Source: Daucus carota subsp. sativus (taxonomy: Eukaryota; Streptophyta; Magnoliopsida; Apiales; Apiaceae). From it: a DNA stretch of 64,000 bases. The stretch is from the NCBI RefSeq assembly GCF_001625215.2, contig NC_030385.2, positions 41,379,598 to 41,443,597 of the forward strand. Direction: 5' to 3'. This document shows positions 1 to 10,506 of this stretch, piece by piece (the first letter of the stretch is position 1; the number at the start of each line of letters is the position of its first letter). The notes under the pieces were generated by a model. It did not search any database and was not told where the DNA came from. It saw nothing but the letters and a program-made list of their open reading frames with translations. Made by a program: the position numbers and the translations under genes.

Positions 1-745
1 CCCTACTCCCTCGAGCCTAAACCCTAATTAAGCGAGGCTGAAGGGCCGAAGGCCCTGAAGCCGAGACGCCGGCGGAATGATAATTTTATAACCGTTAACA
101 TTGAGGGTTTAGGTTTGGGTTTTAGAAAGATTAATTCATACTGTATATAAATTGGCCGACGGTTAGGGTTTAGGATCGAGGGTGTAGGGCCGGTAGGCCC
201 TACTCCCTCGAGCCTAAACCCTAATTAAGTGAGGCTGAAGGGCCGAAGGCCCTGAAGCCGAGACGCCGGCGGAATGATAATTTTATAACCGTTAACATTT
301 AGGGTTTAGGTTTGGGTTTTAGAAAGATTAATTCATACTGTATATAAATTGGCCGACGGTTAGGGTTTAGGATTGAGGGTGTAGGGCCGGTAGGCCCTAC
401 TCCCTCGAGCCTAAACCCTAATTAAGCGAGGCTGAAGGGCCGAAGGCCCTGAAGCCGAGACGCCGGCGGAATAGGTAAATTTACAACCTTTAACATTCAG
501 GGTTTAGGTTTGGGTTTTAGAAAGATTAATTCATACTGTATATAAATTGGCCGACGGTTAGGGTTTAGGATTGAGGGTGTAGGGCCGGTAGGCCCTACTC
601 CCTCGAGCCTAAACCCTAATTAAGCGAGGCTGAAGGGCCGAAGGCCCTGAAGCCGAGACGCCGGCGGAATAAATAAATTTACAACCTTTAGCATTCAGGG
701 TTTAGGTTTAGGTTTGAGGGTGTAGGGTCGGCGGAATGATAATTT
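1..745. repeat. 197-bp tandem repeat, four copies, with telomere-like motifs
   Basis: Units begin with CCCTACTCCCTCGAGCC at 1, 198, 395 and 593, giving a period of 197-198 bp. The first three copies are nearly identical and the fourth decays after about 710. Each unit holds a GC-rich part with small palindromes (for example GGGCCGAAGGCCC) and several CCTAAACCCTAA / TTAGGGTTTAGG stretches that resemble the plant telomere repeat TTTAGGG. The array is cut by the left window edge, so its true length is unknown. It could be a satellite or the subterminal repeat block of the adjacent Mutator-like element; I cannot decide between these. Confidence 0.9.
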
Positions 746-973
746 TATACTTTAATTTAACTTAAATTAATGCAAGGTTTTAATTCAAATTTCCATAAAA
801 AAAGATTTGATATTTTTACAAATCATTTTTAATATACATTTTTAATTTAATATACATTTTACAAATTCAATATACATTTTACAAATCATTTGTAATTCAA
901 ACAAATGTGTTTTTAAATTAAAAGAAATTAAAAATCAGCGTTTTAAACATTTTTAAAAAAAAATAATTAGAAG
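746..973. other. AT-rich spacer without a gene
   Basis: A- and T-rich DNA between the tandem array and the first AACGCTA palindrome. It contains a short local repeat of the type AATATACATTTTACAAAT (about 830-900). I see no coding frame. The 5' terminus of the Mutator-like element may lie here, but I could not find an inverted copy of its 3' end. Confidence 0.5.
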
Positions 974-1200
974 AAAACGCTACAGCTAGTAGCGTTTTGT
1001 TTTAAATTATAATTTATATATTACCTAGACGCTAATGCGTCTAGCGTTTTGATTTTAAACATTTAAAAAAATAATTAGGTTAAAACGCTACTTCCAGTAG
1101 CGTTTGGTTTTAATATATTACTCAGACGCTATTGCGTCTAGCGTATGGCATATAAAATATAATTTATGTATTAGCTAGACGCTATTGCGTCTTGCGTTTT
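974..1200. repeat. 5' block of AACGCTA/TAGCGTT palindromes
   Basis: At least five imperfect hairpins, spaced about 35-50 bp apart, start near 974, 1028, 1082, 1125 and 1175. Typical arms are AACGCTAC and GTAGCGTT, or GACGCTA and TAGCGTT, around a 4-8 bp loop. They end just before the transposase leader. The matching block downstream of the gene makes them candidate subterminal transposase-binding repeats, which is inference. Confidence 0.8.
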
Positions 1201-1355
1201 CTTTTTTTTGGTTCTTATCCCAGAACCTATACACACTGCCAAACACACACTGCCATACACTAACATAACACACTGCCATACACCCAAATTTTGTTGTGCC
1301 CTAATTCCCCAAAATCTGCCCTAATTCATATTTCAAACCTTTCTTAGATACAATC

Positions 1356-3741
1356 ATGGCTTCCGGTTCGGGTTCGGGCTCGGGTTCGAAAGCTGGGAAT
1401 ACGGTTGTTGGATGGATATACCATGACGGTAATATTATCGAATCTCAATTAGAAGGTTTTATTTATGATAAACCTGTTTCAAAGCATGTTAAGCTCGATT
1501 TATCTATGAATTATGCCAATTTATGTGCTTTGTTACATTCCAAGTTGAAGATTGATAGTAGTAGTAGGTTGAGGATATTTTATAGGTCTAAAAATCCCGA
1601 TAATTTGAAATTCGGGATTATACCTATTGAGGATGATGATGATGTAGAATTAATGTTTGGTGTTGTGGTGTCAAAAGGGATGCCATTTTTTGTTGAACTT
1701 TATGTAGAGAAATTGTCTTGTGATGGAAATTTGGTAAGGAGTAGTTCGAGTGTGGGGGAGAAGAGTAGTGGGCGTGATTCGGGGGGTAGTCATTTTAGAC
1801 ATGATCAGGATGTGGGTGATAGCTTTATGTCTGTGGATACTTCCCATTTAGAGAGGATGACCTCATTCGACGATGTCGAGGTTGAAAATAATGAGGTCCC
1901 GTTGGAGTTGAAGGAGGGAAGGTTATTTAGCACGAAAGAGGATTTGATGCATGTGGTGAAGCAATACCACATTCAGAATCACTTAGAGATTGGAGTGATA
2001 CGATCAGATCCGAGTAGTTGGTATGTTGCTTGCAAGTATAGAAATGATGGTTGTATTTGGAAGTTGAAAGCTAGAAAGAGGACTTCACATGGTAAATTTC
2101 AAATCATGGAGAGTGTAGGACCACATACTTGCTTGAGCACTACCATCACACGAGATCATCCCAACTTGACAGCCTCGGAGATTGCTGGAGTGATTAAATC
2201 TCAAATTGTTGCTGATCCGACAATTAAGGAGAAGGTGTTGTTAGCCACTGCTAAAGATAAGTTTGGATATGAGCCGGGCCGAAAGAAGATTAGGAATGCA
2301 AAGAAGATTGCATTGGAGGATATTCATGGCTCGTGGGAAGGATCATATGAGGACTTGCCACATTTGATGGAAACTCTTCAGTCCTTCAATGTGGGCACGA
2401 AGGTGGAGTGGTGCTTTAAGGAGGATGATGCAGAGCACCTAGAGGTATGTTCTATCACCGTGTAATTTAATTCATTTTCATTAAGTATTTGGACTCCGTT
2501 ATTCATTTTCTAATGTAATGTTTGTTATTTATTTGGAACAGGAAGTGACATTTAGGAGATTGTTCTGGGCTTTTAAGCCATGCATTGATGGCTTCGAGTA
2601 TTGCAGACCCGTCATACTGATAGACGGGACTCATTTGTATGGACCATATCCGGGTGTTCTTCTGAGTGCAACAGCTGTAGATGGTTTTAGTCACATTCTA
2701 CCATTGGCGTGTGCTATAGTGGAGTCGGAGAACAACTCTAGCTGGGAGTGGTTCATGGATAGGTTGAGGAGCTTGGTGGTTGGTCGGAGGCACGGGATAT
2801 GTATCATTTCTGATAAACATTTAGGGATCATGGCAGCTATGCAGAAGGAGGGATGGTGTGAGCCACTTAATCATCATCGGTACTGTGTGAGACATTTTGC
2901 CACAAACTTTGCCACCAAATTCAAGAAAGCTGGATTGAAGGATAGATTGGTTGAGTTGGCATATCAAGTCCAGCCTAAGAAATTTGAACTACTATGGGGT
3001 GAGTTGTTGGCACTAGAGCCTCGAGCACTTGCATGGTTTGAGGACAAACCAGTAAGGAACTGGTCACTGGCACATGACTACGAGCATCATCGTTTTGGCA
3101 TCATGACTACCAACCATGCTGAGAGTTGGAACAATGCAATTGTCGATGCTCGGAGGCTCCCGCTTACTTCATTGGTGCGAGTACTATTCCATAAGACGGT
3201 TGAGTACTTTGATCAACGTCGCCTTGAGATTGCAACACAAGTATCGAAAGGTAATATTTTCACCAAATATGCATCCCATCTCTTGAACCGTGCTGTAAGA
3301 CGTTCCACGGGTCATAGTGTGAAGATATTTGATCGGGGGACTTGGTTATTCCAAGTAGTTACAAGGAAGGATGGGTTGAAAGGGGGAAACACACACACGG
3401 TTCGTCTTATGGAGTCTAGTTGTACTTGTGGAAAATTTCAAGCTTATAGAATCCCTTGCTCCCATGTAATTGCATGTTGTTCACATGTGAGGATGGACTT
3501 CCATGGGTTTGTTGGTGATTGGTATAAGTTAGAGAACCAATCGAAGATTTATAATGGTATCTTTGAGCCAATTCCAAACAAGGGTGATTTTCGATATCCT
3601 ACCGAGCTTGCTTTCCCGAGAGTTGTGCATGACCCCGATATGGAGAAGAAGAAGGGCCGAAGAAAATCAACGAGGTACAAGAACGAGATGGATTTCCAGA
3701 GCCGGGGAAAGCATGGAGGGACTTCATCGAGAGATAGTTGA
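1356..3741 (+). CDS. Mutator-like (MuDR-type) transposase, two exons
   Basis: This encodes a transposase that should bind the ends of its element in the nucleus and cut and insert it. Exon 1 is 1356-2444 and exon 2 is 2542-3741; the donor AGAG|GTATGT and acceptor GAACAG|GAAG join in phase 0 to give 762 residues. Residues about 16-120 form a plant MULE N-terminal region. Residues about 186-260 are a MuDR/FAR1-like zinc-binding domain (C226, C233, H257, C259 visible). The MULE DDE domain carries VILIDGTHL (D391) and IISDKH (D454), with a glutamate candidate in FELLWGELL. A SWIM zinc finger lies at C657, C659, C669 and H671 (CTCGKF...PCSHV). No stop interrupts the reading frame. A domesticated relative is possible, but the flanking palindromes favour an active-type transposon. 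Confidence 0.9.
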
Positions 3742-4500
3742 TTCTCTAGTTGTTTTTATTGTTGTAGTACTATGGTTCAAGTACAATTTGATATGGTTGT
3801 TTGAATTTCGCGAAAATTGGAATTGTATGAATGATTTATGATATAAATTAAATTTTATGTTGTTATGAATTAGTTTATATTGTCCATGCAATTTACATTG
3901 AATTGGTGTTGTAAAGTTTTGGTTTTTAAGTTGCGGTTGGAGTTTTGGTTTTTTAGTGGCAGAAGGCAGTAGCTTCTGCCTTGTTTTCAAAAATTTAACA
4001 GGACAACGCTATTAGGTGTAGCGTTTTAGTGTTTTTATTGAACTTAGACGCTGCACGGTGTAGCGTTTCCGCTGTTTAACAAAAAATCTATATTTAGAAC
4101 TGAGACGCTACACCGCGTAGCGTTTTTGTTGATTTAAAGTCGACCCCGGTAACAAAGAAGGAATCCATAAAAACTTAGGATCCGACACCATGATAAAATA
4201 CTACCCTCATGATTAGACCATGTCCCTGAGATTTGATAAAAGAAAGGTGCATTAGCGGTTAATACGTTGTAATTGGATAAGTTATTAGGAATATGACGGA
4301 ACGAAAGACCAAGGAAAGAAAGAAGAATGCACCAAAATGCAAGTGCTGCACCAAACACTGGTGGTTGTTTCTTGACGCTATACGATGTAGCGTTTGTTGT
4401 TTTAACAAAAAAAACAACTTTTTTGTAACTTAGACGCTACACGATGTAGCGTTTTTGTTGTTTTAACAAAAACGCTACTCTAAAAACGTCTCTACTGGTT
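3742..4500. repeat. 3' block of AACGCTA/TAGCGTT palindromes
   Basis: After the stop codon and about 250 bp of untranslated AT-rich DNA, hairpins of the same class as the 5' block occur near 4003, 4045, 4101, 4374 and 4431, with a last half-unit near 4466. The loops differ from the 5' set: GTGTAGCG and GATGTAGCG arms dominate here, while GCGTCTAGCG dominates upstream. The ccmFN fragment sits between the third and fourth hairpins. Confidence 0.8.
4139..4373 (-). pseudogene. ccmFN: Fragment of mitochondrial ccmFN (cytochrome c maturation) in nuclear DNA
   Basis: Read on the minus strand, this stretch is open and encodes a recognisable piece of plant mitochondrial CcmFN, the haem-lyase-like membrane subunit of cytochrome c maturation. 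Telling segments are [31 protein letters not shown] and [14 protein letters not shown], followed by [12 protein letters not shown]. The match begins just inside the GACGCTA hairpin at about 4374 and stops near 4139. It covers only about 78 codons near the N-terminal part of the gene, with no start codon of its own. I recognised it from the known protein family; no search was run. It is a nuclear copy of mitochondrial DNA or a fragment carried by the MULE, and it is not expected to be functional. Confidence 0.88.
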
Positions 4501-6201
4501 ATTGAGGGCCATCTTCCGGGTATTTGGTTATTTAGGGCATTTTGAACCTAAATATGGTTATATGGGGCCAAAACCCCAATTTCAGAGATGGGTTTGGGAG
4601 TAATCTCATTTTACTTGCTGCTTAATACTCGAGGGTAATTATACTAGCAACGTAAATCTAAATTTTATTTAATTATCGCATAAATTATTGTGGATTTTTT
4701 GTCAGGTAAAAATGATATTGAATTTAGATGAGATGGTTAACTAAATAATTTAATTTAATTTAAAGTTAGTTTAAAAAATAGTGATTGATATTAGTTTATG
4801 TTTGATGTTGTGATTATATGTGAATGTACATGTGAATTGTGAATTCATATATCATTTTATGTCATAATATTGAAATGTTTTGTTTAAGACTAATGTTCTC
4901 AAATACATACTTGTATTCCATCAAAAAAATACACACTCAGTATTATATAAGTCGGAGAAATATTTTAATGTGAATATTATGTAATTTAAAATTTAGACTA
5001 AAGATTATGAAATTATAAATAAGTGCATATTGATCTTGCTTGTCAAAAGATGTGAAGAAAATGATCGCAAATATAAATGCAAATATAAATATCAAGATAA
5101 TTTCGATCTATCGCTTTATAATCCAAAATTTTTTGTTTTTTTTCAGCATTACATGATCCGTCTTTTGAAGCCCTAAACACTCTTTTATACCTAGTTTTAC
5201 TTTTAAAACATAAGATTTTGTTACATTTTGTTATAATTTTTAGATTTAAACGTGACGTGATTTTTTTTTTTGCAAAAAAGAAGATATTAAGCTATGTAAC
5301 GTTAATAAATGATATTTTTGGGAAAAAATTTACAACTCTGCGGTTTTGGATATTACTATATATTTTGTGTTGTATGAGACTTTTTCTCTAAATAAATTGT
5401 ATTATATATTTAGATAACTTATCTAAATACATATTTAGAAATAATTTTCTTTTTTTATAATACTTGATTTTCTGATTAAATATAAAATCAGACGAAGCAT
5501 AACATGAGGATCGAGTCTCTCGTATCTTTATTTGTTCATGCATTTAACGGTAATATTTGTAATTTCCTATAGGTCCAGTCTAATAAACTGTTGTAGAGCA
5601 TGTTCAACGGTGTAAATTGGACCTATCAGACATAAAATTTGTTGAATCTATAAAACATAGTCACAAGAGAAAGTCTTGTATGCTTTTGTTGTAATTCTTT
5701 TCATCTCATCCATAACTAAAGCACTAAAGGCTGTTTGGGTTATCTTAAACAAAATGACTTCTTGTTTAAACTACAGAAGTGGAGTAGAAGTGAGAAGTAG
5801 AGATAAGCTAGCATTCTCGGTAAAAATGCTTATACTTTTTTACACAAACAGGTCAAGAGAAGCAGTAGCCAGAAGCATTCTGCTTCTCTCAACCAAACAG
5901 GCCCTGAGCCTATTGCTGTTTCTAGATTCTAGTCATATTAATAATTCAAGCACTAAGCTTATCACAGTAATCATTAACTTGTTGACCTTCATTGATATTC
6001 ATCGATTCTCAAGTGTTTACTTGTCAGTTGTCACCTTCATTTTGTGAACTTTGCTCAGTGGAATCACACCATGAATCATTTGATTAGCTCTCACTAAGTG
6101 AGCTATCAACTGTTGAGCCAACCTTGCAGTGTTTCCACTTATAAGTTGACGCAACTTCCAGCTTAAAAAACAAGTTTGGGTGCCGATTAAGAGTAAGAAA
6201 A
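4501..6201. other. Intergenic region between the MULE and the first UGT gene
   Basis: AT-rich DNA. The first about 110 bp, with GGGCCAAAACCCC near 4566, may be the outer 3' end of the MULE. An open frame at 5676-6047 has no recognisable domain and overlaps a MITE, so I do not call it a gene. The last 240 bp (from about 5960) are the 5' part of the inverted UGT duplication and should contain the UGT promoter. Confidence 0.6.
5729..5903. mobile_element. hAT-like MITE
   Basis: About 175 bp with inverted ends GGCTGTTTGGGTT (left) and AACCAAACAGGCC (right), plus inner inverted pieces of the AGAAGCAG / CTGCTTCT kind. The GGCCTGTTTGGTT terminus is typical of small plant hAT-derived elements. I did not find a clear 8-bp target duplication. 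Confidence 0.5.
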
Positions 6202-8190
6202 ATGAAGAATGCAGAGATAATATTTGTTCCTGCCCCGGGAAGAGGACACCTAATCTACATGGTTGAGTTAGCTAAGTTATTCATCCAGAGAAATGAATCT
6301 GTTTCTGTTACAATTTTCATCATCAAGTTCCCTTTTGACACAGGCGTTAGTTCATATATGAAATCGCTTTCAAACCACCCTATGCCGAGATTTACCATTC
6401 TAGAAATTCCGCCAAGCTATTCAGAGTTATACAAATCTCATAATTTCCACACATTGTTCTCAGCTTTTATTGAAGGCCATGTGACAAATGTGAGGGATCA
6501 AGTTATGGCGATGAGGCAACCTGATTACCCTACTCGAGTAGCTGGATTGGTAGTAGACATATTTTGTGTTTCGATGATTGATGTGGCTAAAGAATTAAGC
6601 GTTCCCACGTATGTTTACTCGGCCTCAGGGGCTGGTTTTCTAAGCATTGTTTTACATCTCCAAGCCATGACGGATTTTCAAGAGGAAGATATTAGTGAGT
6701 ATGAGAATTCGGATGCTCAATTATCAGTTCCTTATTTCAGAAACCAGGTTCCTGCTAAGGTCTTGCCAGCTATATGTCTGGACAAGGCAGGATCTCAACT
6801 GATGTTACTGTGTGCACGCAAGTTCAGAGAGACTAAAGGGCTAATTATTAATACATTCGCGGAGCTGGAGACGTATGCTGTTGAGTCACTGATGACAGAT
6901 AATAAGATCCCTCCTGTTTATGCTGTGGGACCAAACCTAGATATCAGTGCTGGAGATGAAGATTGCGATGAAGTTGCAGATATTCTGAAATGGTTGGATG
7001 AAAAGCCTCTCTCATCAGTTGTGTTCTTGTGCTTTGGGAGCTTTGGAAGTTTTCCTCAAGATCAGGTTTATTTCTTATTGTATTATTATCTGTTATGTTT
7101 AAACTAACTGCCTCCATTAAGCAAGGACCAAGAACATGACAATCTTCAATTACTGGAACAGTTGAAGGAGATTGCACTTGCTCTGGAGCACAGCGGACAC
7201 CCCTTCTTGTGGTCGCTACGTCCTGTTTCAACAGAAAGCCACCTTAAAAAGTACACAGATTTGGATGAAATTCTCCCTCCTGGATTCTTGGAAAGAACAT
7301 CAGGAACTGGAAAGATTATCGGATGGGCCCCACAAGTTGCTGTGCTGTCACACCCTGCAGTAGGAGGCTTCGTCTCCCACTGCGGTTGGAACTCTATACT
7401 GGAGAGTGTGTGGTTTGGAGTGCCCATGGCAACGTGGCCATTGTACGCGGAGCAGCAACTGAATGCTTTTGAAATGGTGAATGAGTTGGGAATGGCAGTG
7501 GATATTTGCATAGACTATGAACATCATGTATTTTATAAAGGTGAGGTCAAGATTATCGATTCTAAGATTGTTGAGTCAAAGATAAGGGAGGTAATGGAGG
7601 ATGGAAGTGATATAAGGAAGAAAGTGACTGAGATTAAGGGGAAGAGCAGGAATGCTATGGCAGAGAATGGATCGTCATGCATTAATTTGGGGCGGCTAAT
7701 TGAGGACATCATAGCATCATAAAATTAGTCGTGTCTAGCTGCCAAATTTCTTTCTTGCTTATAAGTGTATGTTTACCAAGTTTATAAGTTCAGAAACAGT
7801 CCTGTCAATAACATATCAATACTCTAGAATCAAACCAATATTGCATCGGGGATGTACTTGACTACTTGTATGACAAAACATATAGGCGCTGGTATTCTCT
7901 ATAACACCACCACGTCCCCCTCCACCGTCATTGGTTGTAGAGTCAATAATATATCCAGGCATAATATCATTTTAGATTTATCTGTACTTATAAAATTTGT
8001 TTTGAGTTGTAACAAAGAAGTCAAAATCTTGATGCAATAATCCATATACTTTTTCATAGACATTGCAGAAAACATTTTATCTCAGACATATCAATGACCA
8101 AATTCTTCTACTGAATCTCAACAAGCAATTAGCTGAATCTTGTCGAAGAAGATGATCAGCCCATACTGTTGGTGCGACCTAGCAGCTAGC
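5960..8190 (+). repeat. Left arm of an inverted duplication containing UGT copy 1
   Basis: The arm matches 11750-14230 in inverted orientation. Shared tracts lie upstream of the gene (CTCAAGTGTTTACTTGTC and TGTTGAGCCAACCTTG), through both exons, in the 3' UTR (ATAAGTGTAT region near 7760), and beyond it (TTTTTCATAGACATTGC near 8050 and GAAGATGATCAGCCCAT near 8150). Between the upstream tract and the ATG the left arm is about 350 bp shorter than the right arm. Confidence 0.85.
6202..7722 (+). CDS. UDP-glycosyltransferase, UGT71-like (copy 1)
   Basis: This is a cytosolic family-1 enzyme that moves a sugar, usually glucose from UDP-glucose, to a small hydroxylated acceptor such as a phenolic or terpenoid; the acceptor cannot be read from sequence. 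Exon 1 is 6202-7065 (288 codons, ends TTTCCTCAAGATCAG|GT) and exon 2 is 7162-7722, phase 0, total 474 residues, normal for the family. The catalytic His is H16 in PAPGRGHL and its partner Asp is D119 in LVVDIF. The 44-residue PSPG sugar-donor box runs from WAPQ (343) to the final Gln (386), with HCGWNS in it. Exon 2 starts with TTG (Leu) where paralogues have GTG (Val). Intron position and sequence agree with the UGT71 group, but the subfamily number is not assigned. It is the only + strand copy of four. Confidence 0.93.
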
Positions 8191-9417
8191 ACAAAACTTA
8201 AAGTGAAAAGGATCCCTTTAGAACAGCATGCCAGTTCCCTTGATTATTAACTTCCAAGCTAACTATCCATTTTATGAATTAGTTGTTTGTATTTGACATA
8301 GAACATGCAAATAAATCAATTTCCCAGCAACTTCGGATTTTAGGAGAGTTGTAAGTTAATCTGGTGCCAGCTCAACCGACCCCTTCTTAACAAACTTTAA
8401 GTATAATCCATCCGCTAATGCCTAATTACATGTCATGTGTGGTCACACACAGTTTTGAGTATCTGGTATCTATCTGATCCAGAAGTAGATAACCTCCTAT
8501 CCAGGACATATTAGCTGGAAAAATGGTGGGCTTGTGAGATATTGCTGAGTGGTTACAAGCTAAGTATCTAGACAATAATTACAATAATTCAGATTAAGCG
8601 CTAGCAGGGGACATTATTATTAATTAATTTTGTCCAGGCATACTTCACATGAAATACCTTCTGAGGGGTGATGATCAAGTGATCTGGACTTTATGCTATG
8701 AATAAGGTTTTGATAACTTGCATGTTAAATCTATATTCAGAAAAGGTAAAGGATCATGTTTTATTCTTTCTGAAATAGAGGCAGGTCCTGCTTGGTGCAT
8801 GATCAAGTGTCTACTTGTAATTGTTCGAACCTTCAAAATAATTTACATGCAAAATGAGGAAAAATGTGTGTAGTATTATTATGAAGAGCATATATTGATA
8901 TAAAATGGCAATGAGAAAAATGATAAACCAGGAAAAGTGGGTGGTGGGATCATGTGGATTGCAGTTAGACACTACTGGCATATTCAATACTTTAATTCTC
9001 ATCATCCTGCACTATCTTGTAAATGAAACAAAATACATATGAAACTTAAAATTACAAAGACTTTTAGTTGAGATGGTATGGTCACACACACAAAAAGTAG
9101 GTTTTACACATTCTTTCCCCTACTGTAAAACAGGAAAACCAATTGATAGTAACAAGAAAAGAATGCCCTTTCAAGCACTTTTTACTATCTTGGTGTAAAG
9201 AACATGCTATAAAAAAATATTCCTTTAAAAACATTTACAATATTACCTGGAAATATAATAAAGAATTAATAAATTCTTCGAAGAATTCAAGAATAATTGT
9301 AGTAAGTATGCTAGAACATAATTCACAATGTTAGTGAATTGTTAAATCATAAGATCTTTAAAAAGTTAAGATTAAATGATATGTATAAAAGAAGGGGGAA
9401 AATACTCCTGTTAATGT
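8191..9417. other. Spacer between UGT copy 1 and the zinc-finger gene
   Basis: No gene seen. AT-rich non-coding DNA with short random frames only. The part nearest 9418 is likely 3' UTR of the zinc-finger gene on the minus strand. Confidence 0.6.
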
Positions 9418-10506
9418 TTAGTGTTGACAATCAACCAATGTTGGTGCAGCTGCTAAAACCAGAGAAGTCTGTTTCTGTTGTTGCTGCGGTTGTTGCTGTT
9501 GCTGTTGTTGCGGGTTCTGCTGCTGTGAAGAAAATGAATAAGAGGGTGATTCGAGGTTTTGCTTATGATGTTTATTTTCATCTTCTGTGGCAGCAGGAAG
9601 GTTGAGATCCAAGGACAAATTGACAGGACTACTAGTCTTGAGTTTCTTGGTTTCTTGATGATAATCGATGGGATCAATGGCAGAGATTGGATTTGGACAG
9701 AATGGTAGCAATGGCAGAGTCTTGGTGCTGGTGTTAGTAGTTGTAGCTGTGGCATTGCTGCGGTTGACAGGGGCGCCTCCACGATGGCGCCTCATGTGAC
9801 CACCTAAGGCCTGTCCGGATGAGAACTCTGTCCCACAAATCGCGCATTCATGTACCCTGGGGGAGTACTTGTTGTAATCCGCGTTGGTGAATGGTACATT
9901 AGGCCTAGTTGTTAGTTGAAGAGACAGAGAGGAAGCGGAGAAACTTCTCTTGAATGGTGGTGGCTGATCTTCGTCTTCGTCTGAAATTATAAGCCTCGGC
10001 TTGTTCTCCAAGGCCGCGTTAACGTTCTTAGGCTTGCGGTGACTAGCCCGATGACCTCCTAGAGCCTGGAAAGAAGGGAAGGTTCGGTTGCATGTTTTGC
10101 ATTGGTAGACATAAATGCCTGTTTTGCCATTAGTACTTGTGCTTGTTTCCAAGTACTTTTTGCTAGTGAATTTATAAGGAACTAGCCCGAAATGTGAATC
10201 ATTTTTGGGACCACCTTGCGCCAATAGCAACAAGCATTTGGCCATGTCTTCCTCCTCCTCCGTGGTGCCAGGCCCAGCCGAGTCCTCGTCGCTCGTGGTG
10301 GTGCTAGTCACATAATCCCCTCCTGCATTGTTGCTTGAAGAATTTGCAGGTGCAACTGAGAATGGTAAGGGTGATTGTGGCCTCTGTCTCTTAGTCCGCT
10401 TCCCTTTCAAGATATTGGAAGGCGTGCTCATCGCGACAGGATCACCTTCTCGGGCTTCATGTTGCTGTGCATTGTGTTCCTCCTCCTCCACCATGAGCAA
10501 AGACAT
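9418..10506 (-). CDS. C2H2 zinc-finger transcription repressor, ZAT-like (C1-2i class)
   Basis: An intronless gene of 362 residues. Two plant-type fingers carry the QALGGH signature: C136-H156 (CKTCNRTFPSFQALGGH...) and C221-H241 (CAICGTEFSSGQALGGH...). A basic nuclear signal KGKRTKRQRP lies at about 34-43, an acidic/leucine stretch EEEDMAKCLLLLAQ at about 84-97, and an EAR repression motif LSLDLNLPA at about 297-305. The C-terminus is rich in glutamine (residues about 328-346). By family it would bind DNA in the nucleus and repress stress- or development-related genes through EAR co-repressors. Most similar in layout to ZAT5-type proteins, by inference. The start at 10506 is the first Met in frame; Met5 or Met26 are alternatives. 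It lies alone inside the spacer of the inverted UGT duplication. Confidence 0.93.
   Translation of the reverse strand: MSLLMVEEEEHNAQQHEAREGDPVAMSTPSNILKGKRTKRQRPQSPLPFSVAPANSSSNNAGGDYVTSTTTSDEDSAGPGTTEEEEDMAKCLLLLAQGGPKNDSHFGLVPYKFTSKKYLETSTSTNGKTGIYVYQCKTCNRTFPSFQALGGHRASHRKPKNVNAALENKPRLIISDEDEDQPPPFKRSFSASSLSLQLTTRPNVPFTNADYNKYSPRVHECAICGTEFSSGQALGGHMRRHRGGAPVNRSNATATTTNTSTKTLPLLPFCPNPISAIDPIDYHQETKKLKTSSPVNLSLDLNLPAATEDENKHHKQNLESPSYSFSSQQQNPQQQQQQQPQQQQKQTSLVLAAAPTLVDCQH

Larger units (their letters stand above)
974..4490 (+). mobile_element. Mutator-like element (MULE), apparently autonomous
   Basis: A MULE transposase gene is bracketed on both sides by the same class of short palindromes (AACGCTA...TAGCGTT), which marks the DNA from about 974 to about 4490 as one unit. 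The exact termini and the 9-bp target-site duplication expected for this superfamily were not found, so the ends given are only the outermost recognisable palindromes. The transposase frames are open through both exons, which suggests a fairly young copy. A mitochondrial ccmFN piece lies in the 3' flanking block. The element could extend further left into the 197-bp array or right to about 4610. Confidence 0.75.

Noticed and set aside
1-745. Regular repeats considered as a CRISPR array or true telomere
   Set aside because: The units are 197 bp without short repeat-spacer structure, this is plant nuclear DNA, and the TTTAGGG pieces are scattered rather than a continuous run.
5676-6047. A 123-residue plus-strand frame upstream of UGT copy 1
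   Set aside because: It overlaps a hAT-like MITE and duplicated promoter sequence, and shows no domain, signal peptide or conserved pattern.
9339-9605. Plus-strand frame with Val/Ala-rich segment
   Set aside because: It is the antisense shadow of the glutamine-rich end of the zinc-finger gene.
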